The position numbers and the translations under genes are program-made. Shown piece after piece: positions 55,928 through 64,000 of a stretch of 64,000 nucleotides of DNA. The stretch comes from CBDFHB01 sp965250115 (GTDB taxonomy: Bacteria > Acidobacteriota > Vicinamibacteria > Marinacidobacterales > SMYC01): NCBI GenBank assembly GCA_965250115.1, contig CBDFNJ010000001.1, positions 310,001-374,000 on the forward strand, read 5' to 3'. The notes below the pieces were generated by a model, which worked only from the letters and a program-made list of their open reading frames with translations, had not been told where the DNA came from and searched no databases. Numbering within the stretch: the stretch's first letter is position 1; each line of letters begins with the position of its first letter.

Positions 55928-57502
55928 ATGTTCCGATGGAATGTCCTGGCGCTCATCACGCTCTTCGCCGCATCGATCGAGGCGCAGACGGTGCGCGGCA
56001 CGGTGGCCGTCGACGTCGCTATCGATGCCGCATCCGTCACCGAGTCCGATGCAGACGTCGTTGTCGTGCTCGTATTCTCCGACGAAGATCCCCTTGCCAG
56101 CGTTTTTTCCGGCGCCCCCGACGCTTTCGGCTCCGCCGTCAGCGCTGCGCGCTCTCAAGAACTTCTGACGGGAAAGCTCTTTCAAGCGGTTCCCATCCTG
56201 AGCCCGGCGGGCATGCGAACACCGCGCCTCGTTCTCCTGGGCGCGGGAGACGAGGCTGAATGGACCCATGAGCGTCTTCGGCGCGTCGCCGGCGCCGCAG
56301 CTCGGAGCGTGAGAACACAGAACGTGACGTCATTGAGTGTCTATCTGCGCGGGAAGTTATCGACCTCGGAAGCCGTGGCCTCCGTAACGGAGGGCGCGAT
56401 TCTGGGAATCTACGATGCGGGCCTCCACAAGTCGGATGCGAAGAAACTCAAGCTACAGTCGCTGCGCATCGGTGGCGCAGGATCCGGAGCGCATCTCGAT
56501 GGCGTGGTCGACCGCGCTGTGGTCATGGCGACGGCAACAAACTTCGCTCGATCGCTCATCAACGAGCCCGCCAACTACATGACGCCGGAAATACTGGCCG
56601 AGCACGCGCGATCCGTGGCGCGTGACGGAGGACTCGACGTCGACGTTTTCGACGAGACACAGATCCGCGCGAAGGGAATGGGCGGCGTGATGGCGGTCGG
56701 GCAGGGTAGCGCCAACCCGCCCCGGTTCATCGTGCTTCGCTATCGACCGACCGAGCCCTCCGAAGTGACGATCGCGTTCGTTGGGAAGGGCGTCACTTTC
56801 GACTCGGGAGGCATCTCGCTCAAGGGTGGAAGCGGCATGTACCGCATGAAGGGCGACATGGCCGGGGGCGCGACCGTGCTCGGCGTCATGAAGATCGTGG
56901 CACGCTTGAACCCCCGGGTGAACGTCATGGGCATCGTGCCGGCCGTCGAGAACATGCCGGGGCCTCATGCTCAGAAACCTGGCGACGTCTTCGTCGGTTA
57001 CTCCGGCAAGACGGTGGAGGTAAAGAGCACCGATGCCGAAGGCCGCTTGATTCTTTCCGACGGCGTCTCCTATGCGGTCGAGCAGGGTGCGACCTACGTC
57101 GTGGACATCGCCACTTTGACGGGCACCGTCCGCCGGGCACTCGGGGACCGACATGTAGGGGCCTTCGCGAACGACGACCACCTCTTCGAAATGCTCCAGA
57201 AAGCGTCGAAGCGGAGCGGCGAGAGCTTCTGGCGGCTCCCCGTCGACGAAGAATATTCCCGTGGCATCGAGTCGAGTCTCGTCGCCGATCTCAATGAGAG
57301 CGGAGGCGACGCCGGGGCGTCCGTGGGCGCAAAGTTCATCCAGCAGTTCGTCGACGGGCGTCCCTGGATACACCTCGATATCGTCGGCTTGTCATGGCCC
57401 GCGTACACGCCACCGTATCGGGGGGCCGGGCCCACGGGTGTCACGGTGCGGACGCTTGCGGAGCTTGCGATGCTCCTCGAACCCGGGAGCACAACCAACT
57501 GA
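55928..57502 (+). CDS. pepA: Leucyl aminopeptidase, M17 family, exported
   Basis: 524 residues. A signal peptide (MFRWNVLALITLFAASIEAQ) is unusual for this normally cytosolic family and suggests a periplasmic or secreted enzyme. The N-terminal macro-like domain is followed by the catalytic domain: metal/catalytic Lys287 in GKGVTFDSGG, the second metal block MKGDMAGGA, and STDAEGRLILSD (the first residue is Ser where most have Asn) with the Asp, Glu and Arg of the active site. AAGGAGG 9 nt before the ATG. Two-zinc hydrolase of N-terminal residues. The stop is 22 nt before the antiporter gene, with which it may be co-transcribed. Confidence 0.92.
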   Translation: MFRWNVLALITLFAASIEAQTVRGTVAVDVAIDAASVTESDADVVVVLVFSDEDPLASVFSGAPDAFGSAVSAARSQELLTGKLFQAVPILSPAGMRTPRLVLLGAGDEAEWTHERLRRVAGAAARSVRTQNVTSLSVYLRGKLSTSEAVASVTEGAILGIYDAGLHKSDAKKLKLQSLRIGGAGSGAHLDGVVDRAVVMATATNFARSLINEPANYMTPEILAEHARSVARDGGLDVDVFDETQIRAKGMGGVMAVGQGSANPPRFIVLRYRPTEPSEVTIAFVGKGVTFDSGGISLKGGSGMYRMKGDMAGGATVLGVMKIVARLNPRVNVMGIVPAVENMPGPHAQKPGDVFVGYSGKTVEVKSTDAEGRLILSDGVSYAVEQGATYVVDIATLTGTVRRALGDRHVGAFANDDHLFEMLQKASKRSGESFWRLPVDEEYSRGIESSLVADLNESGGDAGASVGAKFIQQFVDGRPWIHLDIVGLSWPAYTPPYRGAGPTGVTVRTLAELAMLLEPGSTTN

Positions 57503-57524
57503 ATTCGAGCCGACGAGGTCTGAG

Positions 57525-58781
57525 ATGTCCCATATCCCTGTTCTGACGATTGCCTTGGCTTTTCTTGTATATGGCTTGGTCAGCCGGAGGCTCAAGGGAA
57601 CCGTGCTCACGGGACCTCTTTTGTTTGCCGGTTTCGGATGGCTGGTAGGTTCTGCCGCGCTTGGCCTGGTGCCTTTGGAGACTACCAGCGCTGCGTTGCA
57701 CGTACTTGCAGAGATCACGCTGATCTTGGTGCTTTTTACCGACGCGGCAAACATCGACCTGCGTCAGCTACGTCGCGACCACAATATCCCCCTGAGAATG
57801 CTCGCTATCGGCATGCCACTGAGCATTGTCCTAGGTACCTTCGTGCTGCTCGCGGTGTTTCCAATATTTTCTCTGTGGGAGGCCGCATTGGTGGCGACAA
57901 TCTTGGCGCCTACCGATGCCGCTTTGGGTCAGGCGGTCGTGACCAATCGTCTCGTACCGGTTCGCATCCGCCAGGCACTGAACGTAGAAAGCGGACTCAA
58001 CGACGGGATTGCTCTTCCCTTCGTGTTGATCTTTGCGAGTCTCGCCAGCGCCATGGAAAGTTCGACTCACGTCTCGACGTGGCTCGTCTTCGCTCTCGAG
58101 CAAGTGACACTCGGTCCACTCGCTGGGATCTTCGTAGGCTATGCCGGCGCACGTTTGGTCGCGCTCTGCCATCGGAACAAGTGGATGTCGATGAGTGCGG
58201 AAGGCCTCATTGCCTTGGCATTGAGTTTCTCCGCTTTTGCCTTGGCCGAGTTGATTCACGGGAATGGATTCATCGCAGCGTTCATAGCTGGTCTGACGTT
58301 CGGCAATACGCTGGGCCGACAATGTGCCTATGTGCGCGAGTTTGCCGAAAGCGAAGGGCTGATCTTGGTGCTCTTGACCTTTCTCGCCTTCGGAAGCGCG
58401 ATGCTGCCAATGGCGGTCAACGAGGCCCAACCTCTGTACGTGCTGTTTGCGCTGCTCGCGCTTACGGCGATTCGAATGGTGCCTGTCTGGATTTCGCTCC
58501 TTGGAACCGCAGTCAAGCCATTTACCACCGCGTTCTTAGGCTGGTTCGGACCGCGCGGGCTGGCATCCATTTTGTTTGTGCTCTTGGTCCTCCGGGATTT
58601 CTCGCTTCCGCATCAGGAAGAGATCTTGTTGATCACCATCGTCTCAGTCGCGCTTAGTATCCTTCTGCATGGGATCACCGCCGGGCCGGCCGCGCGGTGG
58701 TACGGTGCGCGAACCCAGCTGATGGGCAAGTGTGCAGAGAACCGAGCTGTGAGCGAGGAGCCGTTCACCGAGTCGGCCTGA
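57525..58781 (+). CDS. CPA1-type sodium/proton antiporter
   Basis: 418 residues with about 12-13 membrane helices. CPA1 landmarks: FTDAANIDLRQLRRD, the ion-binding motif APTDAALGQAV (helix 5 TDxxxxx), and NVESGLNDGIALPF (the ND-type pair replaced by NDG of electroneutral members), then GWFGPRGLASILFVLLVL near the C-terminus. The start at ATG 57525 is preceded by GACGAGG. The hydrophilic tail is short. Exchanges Na+ or K+ for H+ across the inner membrane. Confidence 0.9.
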   Translation: MSHIPVLTIALAFLVYGLVSRRLKGTVLTGPLLFAGFGWLVGSAALGLVPLETTSAALHVLAEITLILVLFTDAANIDLRQLRRDHNIPLRMLAIGMPLSIVLGTFVLLAVFPIFSLWEAALVATILAPTDAALGQAVVTNRLVPVRIRQALNVESGLNDGIALPFVLIFASLASAMESSTHVSTWLVFALEQVTLGPLAGIFVGYAGARLVALCHRNKWMSMSAEGLIALALSFSAFALAELIHGNGFIAAFIAGLTFGNTLGRQCAYVREFAESEGLILVLLTFLAFGSAMLPMAVNEAQPLYVLFALLALTAIRMVPVWISLLGTAVKPFTTAFLGWFGPRGLASILFVLLVLRDFSLPHQEEILLITIVSVALSILLHGITAGPAARWYGARTQLMGKCAENRAVSEEPFTESA

Positions 58782-59050
58782 TGGATGCCGCCCTCAAACA
58801 GGCACTGCCAGCCTCGAAAACGTAAGCGCCCCCTGCCAGGACCTTGGTGAACTGTCCCTCCCCGCCCACTATGGTCCTTTCCCGGTTCCCCGTAGCCAAT
58901 TCCCCACGGTGATGGGAACGACTCCAAGCCGAAATCGCGCAAAGTCACTGCTTTTGGGCGATTTGAGACACGCATCGGCTGGCACATCTATTGCTTTTCT
59001 CTATCCTTTGAACCCCTGCGTCCGCGGGCGTTTTACGAAAAACATTGAGA
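58782..59050. other. Intergenic region, nothing recognised
   Basis: About 270 bp upstream of the giant exoprotein gene; its promoter should lie here, but none is clear. No ribosome-binding site of good quality precedes the GTG at 59051. Confidence 0.4.
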
Positions 59051-62000
59051 GTGCACGAACATCGATTGGTCGGAGGTCTCGGGAGCGCTCTTGGTGTCGC
59101 GACCGCGATCTTCCTCGGGATTGCCGTGACGGCCAGCGCGGAGGTCGTCACCTACCAGCAGGGCGACGGCAAAGGCAGCGTCTCCGAGACGGATGACACC
59201 ACCATGAGCGTGGACGTTCCGGACACCACGTGGGTCGACGACGGTCAGGACATCACCCATTTCGAGGTCGATACGTCCACCGAACGGCACACGATCCTGA
59301 AGTTCCCGAATATCTTCGGTGACGGCGCCAATCAGATTCCTTTGGGCTCGCTCATCCTCAGCGCTACGTTGACGTTGAATTTGGATAATGAAGGCACGGA
59401 CTGTCCGGACGTCTACCAAATGACCGAGGGATGGACGGAAGCCGAGGCAACCTGGAACTCCCGGAGAACGGGCGTGAGCTGGAGCGACCCCGGGGCCGAT
59501 GGAACGACATCTCACAAGGCCGTGTCTGAGGGGAGCCTTCCGTGTCTCTTACCGCTCGGTTTCAAGAACGTGGATGTGATCACCAACGTTCAGAACTGGT
59601 CGAACGGCGAGCTGAATGAGGGTTGGGTGTTTGTCGACACCGGCGCCAGCAGCAACGGGTCGAACTACAGATCCAGTGAGCACGCGACGCTCGGCGACCG
59701 CCCGCAGCTCCAGGTCTCGTACCTGCCCAGCGTTTTCTACTCCGTGGGCACCAACACCGCCGACTTGAAGACGGGCTCGCCTTCGATCACGATCGCCAGT
59801 GGCGTCGCTACGTTGGACGTGCCTCAGACCAACGACATCGGCCTCGGGGACGTCATCGATTACGACAGCCCCAGCAATCTGGCCTACATTTGGGACGTCG
59901 TTAGCTCGACCCAGTTCCGCGTCCAGACCGCGACCGGCACCGTGCCGGGAGACCTCGGCCCCGTCAGCGTCAATACGATCAAGCGGGCTTTCAACTCGAT
60001 CAGCCAGGCCGTCACCGAGTCCTCCGACGCCGCGCACCTGAACGACACGAGCCTGGTGGCGGCCGGTCGTAGCCTCACGTGGGTCTGCTACAACGACGGG
60101 CCGCTCATCGAGGCGTCCACGATCACGATCGACGGCTACACCACGGATGTTTCCCACTACATCACGCTGACCGTCGCCGGGGCCTCCCAGGTCGTTACCG
60201 GTAACAGCCAGCGTCACGACGGCACGGCGTTCACAGGCACCAACCTGACGACGACCAGCAGTGACGTCATGAGCATCAACGATCCCTACACCGTCATCGA
60301 GTGGCTGATATTCAAGGAGTGGGGCTCTGGGGGCACCCAGAAATGGGCCATCGACGTCGACGTCAACAACGGGGTCCGGGTGAGACAGAACATCTTCTAC
60401 GGGGGCAGCGCGCCCCACGACACGGCCAGCGCCATCCAGGTGGACCGGGACGATCATTTCATCTACAACAACATCGTCTACAACCTGACGGGCACGGCCG
60501 GTGGCCGGGGAATCTGGAACGACACGCTGGCCGACAACGTCTCCTACATCAACAACACGGTCTACAACTGCAGGGTCGGGTTCCAATTCGACGATGCCCC
60601 AACCGACGGGTTGGCGATAAACAACATCAGCGTCGGCAACACCACCGACTACACGGGCGTCTTTCACGCGAGCAGCACCAACAACCTCGACTCGGATGGG
60701 TCGGCGCCCCCGGCTGCCTCGTTGACGGCAACGGCAGCCTCGCTGTTCGTGTCGTTGACCTTCCCCGAGAATCTGCATCTGAGGTCCGGCGCGGCGGCGA
60801 TCGACGCCGGTTCGGACCAGTCCGGCATCTTCTCCAACGACATCGATGACCAGCCCCGTCCCTTCGCGTCTTCCTGGGACATCGGCGCCGACGAGACTCC
60901 CCTCCCGTCGGCAACGACGCACTATCGCTCGGTCGGTATCACGGCTGCAGATCTCAATACCAGCTCCCGCATGGTCGCCATCTCAGGCTGGACGGCCACG
61001 TTCGACGGTTCCATGCCGGACAATGTGGGAGTCGGAGACGCACTCACCTATGCCTCGGGAGGGAACCGCCTCGCCTTCATCGTTGGGAGAAGCTCCTCCA
61101 CGGTTTTCAGCGTCACGGACAAGGATGGAGCGCAACCGACAGCGACTGGGAACGTGAATGTCGGAGTCTATCGCGCCTACAATGCGCTGGCCGACTGGGA
61201 GTCCGGGACCGAGAACCCCAACATCCTCGAGCCAACGCCGGGTGACGTCAATCCTTCGACAGATCTGATTACGGCCGACACAATCATGATGGTGGCGTGT
61301 TACGGAGACGGGGAGGACACGGGATCTGTCTTCCTCGATAGCTGGGACACGGGTCCGAACAACTACATCAGAATCTACACTCCGGTCTTTGGAAGCGAGG
61401 TGGGTGTAAGCCAGCGGCACAACGGAACCTGGGACACGTCGGCCTACCGCCTGTCACAAGACGCGAGCTATTTCGCCGTGATGGGAGTCAGGGAACGCTA
61501 TGTCCGAATAGACGGGTTGCAGCTGAATACCAACCAGATCGTTGCTACAGAATCGAACGGGATTCACGTCGGCGAGGCAAATAGTGACGCCCCGGTGGAA
61601 ATCCATATTTCCAATAACATCGTTCGGACGACGACTGTGGCTCTCCCGGATATTGCATTCGGCATCGGCGCCTTGAATTCGTTTGGAAGTACGACCTTCG
61701 ATAGCAGTCTTTACGTTGCCAAAGTGTGGAACAACGTCGTTTACGGCTATGTCGGGGCCAGCTCGGGTTCGGGGATCTACGGTGCAGACTACGGCACGAT
61801 GTATGCTTACAACAACACTGTAGTCGGCACCGGTGGAGCGACCCATAGAGGGATCGCGGAGTTCAATAATACCGTCGTCCACGCCAAGAACAACATTTCC
61901 ATCGATTCTGCGGACCCATACCAGGGTACTTTCAGCGCAAGCAGTACCAACAATTTTTCCGACCTGGGCGATGCGCCTGGGCTGCTTCCCAAAACGAGAA

Positions 62001-64000
62001 ACGGCGCGGGAGCCGACCCCGTTTTCGTCGGAGGCGTTGACTATCATCTGGACCCCAGTGATACATGGGCCCAGGGTCAGGCCGCTGACCTCTCAGGTGA
62101 CGCCGATCTTGCCGTCTTCGTGGACATTGATTTTGGAATCCGTCAGACTCCCTGGGATATCGGAGCGGATGATGTCTCGGCGGTCACGGCCGTGGAGCTC
62201 GTGTCGTTCGAGGCCGTGCCCGCGGACTCCGCGGTGACCCTCGAGTGGGAAACGGGCAGTGAGCTCAAAAACCTCGGGTTTCACCTCTACCGCTCGCCGA
62301 GCGCCGACGGCCCCTACGAGCGCGTCACGTCACAGGTGATCCCGGGTCTCGGCAATTCCCCCGTGGGTGCCAACTACGTCTACCGGGACGAAGGACTCGC
62401 AAACGGCACGACGTACTTCTACGAGCTGGAAGACATCGACTCGACCGGGCTGACGGAGCGACACGGGCCGGTGTCGGCGACGCCCCGTGTGGGAGCGTCC
62501 TCAGGCGATGAGGACAAGGCGTCCCTCATTATTTATGGTCGCCCTTCCGCGAACGCGTTCCGAGTCGTCAAGGACGGACGCTTCGGCGTGACGTTGGAGC
62601 TTTCGACGGAAGGCTTCCACGCGGAGCCTCAAGAAGACGGCACCGTCCGCCTGGAGATTCCGGGGTTCGAATCGCTGATGGAGGTGAACGCACCGGGGAT
62701 TCCGGTGCACCGAGCCTGGGTGGAAGCGGTGGCCGGTAGAAAGGTCGAGCTCCAGTCGGTGAGCTCCCACGAGGTCGAGGCATTTTCGAGCTTGAGGCCC
62801 ACCGATGCCGAGCTTCCCGAGCTCGTCGCTTCCGCGGACGGCACGGTCCGCGCGCGCCGGAAGAGGGGCTCGAGACAGAAGTTGCGAACCGGCATGTACC
62901 CCGCAGAGGCGGCGCAGGTGACGAGTGTCGGCTTTCAGGGAGACGTCAAGAAAGCGCTCGTGGAGCTCGCGCCCCTTCGATGGGACGGCACCACCGGTCA
63001 GCTCATGCTGGCGCGACGTCTCGTCGTTCGGCTCTCGTTTCACAAACGCGAGCCTTCCGAGTCCACAACCGATGGGCTTCGGGGAAGACGACGACAGGAA
63101 AGCGGGCGCAAGTCGACGGAGGGAATCCTCGCGCGGCTCCAAACGGCGGAGCGAGGTCTCTATGCGGTCGGATTCGAAGAGGTCTTCGGGCGCCGCGCTC
63201 GCGCCCGCGCGGCATCGACGCTCCGTCTGAGCCGCCAGGGTGATGCTATCGCCTATCATCTCGAGCCAAGCGCGGATCGATTCGGCCCCGGCTCGACGCT
63301 GTACTTCGTGAGCGAGGGCGCTTCCGTAAATCGCTTCGGGAACGAAGCCGTGTACGAGCTCGAGCTCGCCCGAGGCGGAAAAGTCATGGAGGAAGTCGAC
63401 GCCTCTCCTTCGGGCAAGGCCCTCGGCGCCTACTGGCAAACGGTCCAACGGGAAGAGAACCGCTACTACCAGGCGGGACTCGTCGACGCGCCCGACCTCT
63501 GGCTGTGGGAGCTCCTCTTCGCACCGGAGACCAAGGGCTTCGCCTTCGACGTCACGGACCTCGCGTCCACCGCTGAGTCTTCCCATCTACGTGTCTGGCT
63601 TCAGGGCGCGAGTGACTTCTCGGCGGCACCCGACCATCATGTGCGTCTGTATCTGAACGGAACGTTCATCGAAGAGATGAGCTGGGACGGCAAGCGGGCC
63701 CAGAGAATCGACTCGGAGCTTCATCCAGGATTTCTGCGCGAAGGCGAGAACCTCCTAGAGATCGAGAGCGTCGGGGACACGGGCGCGGATTACTCCATGG
63801 TGATGCTCGACCGCTTCGAAGTGAGCTATCCTCGCTTGCCGCGCGCGGTGGATGGACGCCTCGAGGGGAGCTTTTCTGCGTCTGGCGTCGCGGAGGTTTC
63901 GGGGCTTTTGGCCGGGGCGCTCCTCGTGGATACGACCAAGAGCAACCCACGCTGGCTGAACGGCGCACGCATGGGTGACGACGGTGTCGCACGAGCTCGA
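59051..64000 (+). CDS. Giant secreted multidomain protein with beta-helix and gingipain-like C-terminal regions (3' end outside window)
   Basis: The frame is open from GTG 59051 to the window edge, at least 1650 residues. Order: signal peptide (GSALGVATAIFLGIAVTASA); a DNRLRE-type domain (LKFPNIFGDG ... TEGWTEAEATWN); two copies of a roughly 400-residue module made of a beta-rich N-part and parallel beta-helix repeats (NNIVYN, NNTVYN, NNISV), each ending DAGS/DFG ... WDIGADE; a FN3-like domain (VELVSFEAVPADSAVTLEW); and from residue about 1145 a region like the propeptide and beta domain preceding C25 (gingipain-type) peptidases (LIIYGRPSANAFRVVKDG ... HLRVWLQGASDF, ENLLEIESVGDTG). The catalytic domain would lie beyond 64000. 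Start codon uncertain. Function: cell-surface or secreted, possibly a self-processing peptidase (inference). Confidence 0.85.
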   Translation, partial: MHEHRLVGGLGSALGVATAIFLGIAVTASAEVVTYQQGDGKGSVSETDDTTMSVDVPDTTWVDDGQDITHFEVDTSTERHTILKFPNIFGDGANQIPLGSLILSATLTLNLDNEGTDCPDVYQMTEGWTEAEATWNSRRTGVSWSDPGADGTTSHKAVSEGSLPCLLPLGFKNVDVITNVQNWSNGELNEGWVFVDTGASSNGSNYRSSEHATLGDRPQLQVSYLPSVFYSVGTNTADLKTGSPSITIASGVATLDVPQTNDIGLGDVIDYDSPSNLAYIWDVVSSTQFRVQTATGTVPGDLGPVSVNTIKRAFNSISQAVTESSDAAHLNDTSLVAAGRSLTWVCYNDGPLIEASTITIDGYTTDVSHYITLTVAGASQVVTGNSQRHDGTAFTGTNLTTTSSDVMSINDPYTVIEWLIFKEWGSGGTQKWAIDVDVNNGVRVRQNIFYGGSAPHDTASAIQVDRDDHFIYNNIVYNLTGTAGGRGIWNDTLADNVSYINNTVYNCRVGFQFDDAPTDGLAINNISVGNTTDYTGVFHASSTNNLDSDGSAPPAASLTATAASLFVSLTFPENLHLRSGAAAIDAGSDQSGIFSNDIDDQPRPFASSWDIGADETPLPSATTHYRSVGITAADLNTSSRMVAISGWTATFDGSMPDNVGVGDALTYASGGNRLAFIVGRSSSTVFSVTDKDGAQPTATGNVNVGVYRAYNALADWESGTENPNILEPTPGDVNPSTDLITADTIMMVACYGDGEDTGSVFLDSWDTGPNNYIRIYTPVFGSEVGVSQRHNGTWDTSAYRLSQDASYFAVMGVRERYVRIDGLQLNTNQIVATESNGIHVGEANSDAPVEIHISNNIVRTTTVALPDIAFGIGALNSFGSTTFDSSLYVAKVWNNVVYGYVGASSGSGIYGADYGTMYAYNNTVVGTGGATHRGIAEFNNTVVHAKNNISIDSADPYQGTFSASSTNNFSDLGDAPGLLPKTRNGAGADPVFVGGVDYHLDPSDTWAQGQAADLSGDADLAVFVDIDFGIRQTPWDIGADDVSAVTAVELVSFEAVPADSAVTLEWETGSELKNLGFHLYRSPSADGPYERVTSQVIPGLGNSPVGANYVYRDEGLANGTTYFYELEDIDSTGLTERHGPVSATPRVGASSGDEDKASLIIYGRPSANAFRVVKDGRFGVTLELSTEGFHAEPQEDGTVRLEIPGFESLMEVNAPGIPVHRAWVEAVAGRKVELQSVSSHEVEAFSSLRPTDAELPELVASADGTVRARRKRGSRQKLRTGMYPAEAAQVTSVGFQGDVKKALVELAPLRWDGTTGQLMLARRLVVRLSFHKREPSESTTDGLRGRRRQESGRKSTEGILARLQTAERGLYAVGFEEVFGRRARARAASTLRLSRQGDAIAYHLEPSADRFGPGSTLYFVSEGASVNRFGNEAVYELELARGGKVMEEVDASPSGKALGAYWQTVQREENRYYQAGLVDAPDLWLWELLFAPETKGFAFDVTDLASTAESSHLRVWLQGASDFSAAPDHHVRLYLNGTFIEEMSWDGKRAQRIDSELHPGFLREGENLLEIESVGDTGADYSMVMLDRFEVSYPRLPRAVDGRLEGSFSASGVAEVSGLLAGALLVDTTKSNPRWLNGARMGDDGVARAR
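59742..62175 (+). repeat. Duplicated ~400-residue module inside the giant exoprotein
   Basis: Unit 1 (59742-60890) opens YSVGTNTADLKTGSPSITIASGV and closes AIDAGSDQSG ... WDIGADE. Unit 2 (60925-62175) opens YRSVGITAADLNTSSRMVAI and closes FVDIDFGIRQ ... WDIGADD. Shared internal marks: a G-x-GD-x-x-x-Y turn, an (S/G)xxSxTxFxV turn, RAFNS/RAYNA, SQRHDGT/SQRHNGT and ASSTNN. Diverged at DNA level, so an old duplication. Confidence 0.7.

Noticed and set aside
59549..60922. 457-codon minus-strand frame inside the giant exoprotein gene
   Set aside because: Arg/Val/Asp-biased antisense of a GC-rich coding frame; the plus-strand frame has clear domains and a signal peptide.
1..64000. CRISPR arrays, tRNA or rRNA genes
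   Set aside because: No regularly spaced short repeats, and no cloverleaf or rRNA sequence was recognised on reading; all repeats seen are IS copies or hairpins. A tRNA scan would be needed to be certain.

Overview
Best read as a stretch of chromosome from a Gram-negative bacterium that is undergoing, or has recently undergone, a burst of insertion-sequence (IS) activity with gene decay. The evidence is lipoprotein and Tat signals, a gingipain-like giant secreted protein, BNR/sortilin proteins, a Rieske oxygenase and many solute-binding-protein transporters. GC-rich segments (about 14-24 kb, 28-35 kb, 54-64 kb) alternate with less GC-rich ones (24-27.7 kb, 39.7-48.8 kb). The taxon cannot be fixed from the window; the BNR, Tat-PLP and C25-like genes recall Acidobacteriota or similar soil/marine lineages (inference).

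Left part (1-27.7 kb). An IS21 remnant with a dead istB adjoins a GH2 glycosidase carrying a TGA at a Trp codon. Then one lipoprotein gene (complement 4151-15039) is broken into five pieces by four IS insertions, three of them simple or nested IS copies and one a nest of three. Removing each IS and one copy of its target duplication restores a 357-residue frame exactly. A Tat-exported class V PLP protein, an ISAzo13-like element, a truncated membrane protein, another IS3 copy, a pterin dehydratase, a lipoprotein, and a two-gene enolase-superfamily/Rossmann-protein operon interrupted by an IS256 copy follow.

Middle (28-39.7 kb). A frameshifted BNR-repeat exoprotein, an ornithine-cyclodeaminase-like gene, a Tat lipoprotein amidase whose last residues are cut off by an IS3 element, degenerate IS110 sequence, a perfect 39-bp palindrome, and a second ISAzo13 copy holding a third IS256 copy.

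Right part (39.7-64 kb) is mostly intact. Two divergent tripartite tricarboxylate transporter (TTT) systems each come with a dehydrogenase: a Gfo/Idh/MocA protein on one side, a ketopantoate-reductase-like protein plus a carboxymuconolactone-decarboxylase-like protein on the other. Next are a D-2-hydroxyacid dehydrogenase, a Rieske oxygenase divergent from a NitT/TauT-type ABC importer, a DUF1989 protein, an M17 aminopeptidase, a CPA1-type antiporter, and a giant exoprotein of at least 1650 residues running off the window.

IS inventory: IS256-A (3 intact copies), IS256-B (2 dead copies), IS3-A (3 copies), IS3-B (1), ISL3-like (1 frameshifted, 2 copies of a deletion derivative), ISAzo13-like (2), IS21 (1 partial), IS110 remnant, and an IS1-like DDE remnant. 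No CRISPR array, rRNA or tRNA was recognised.
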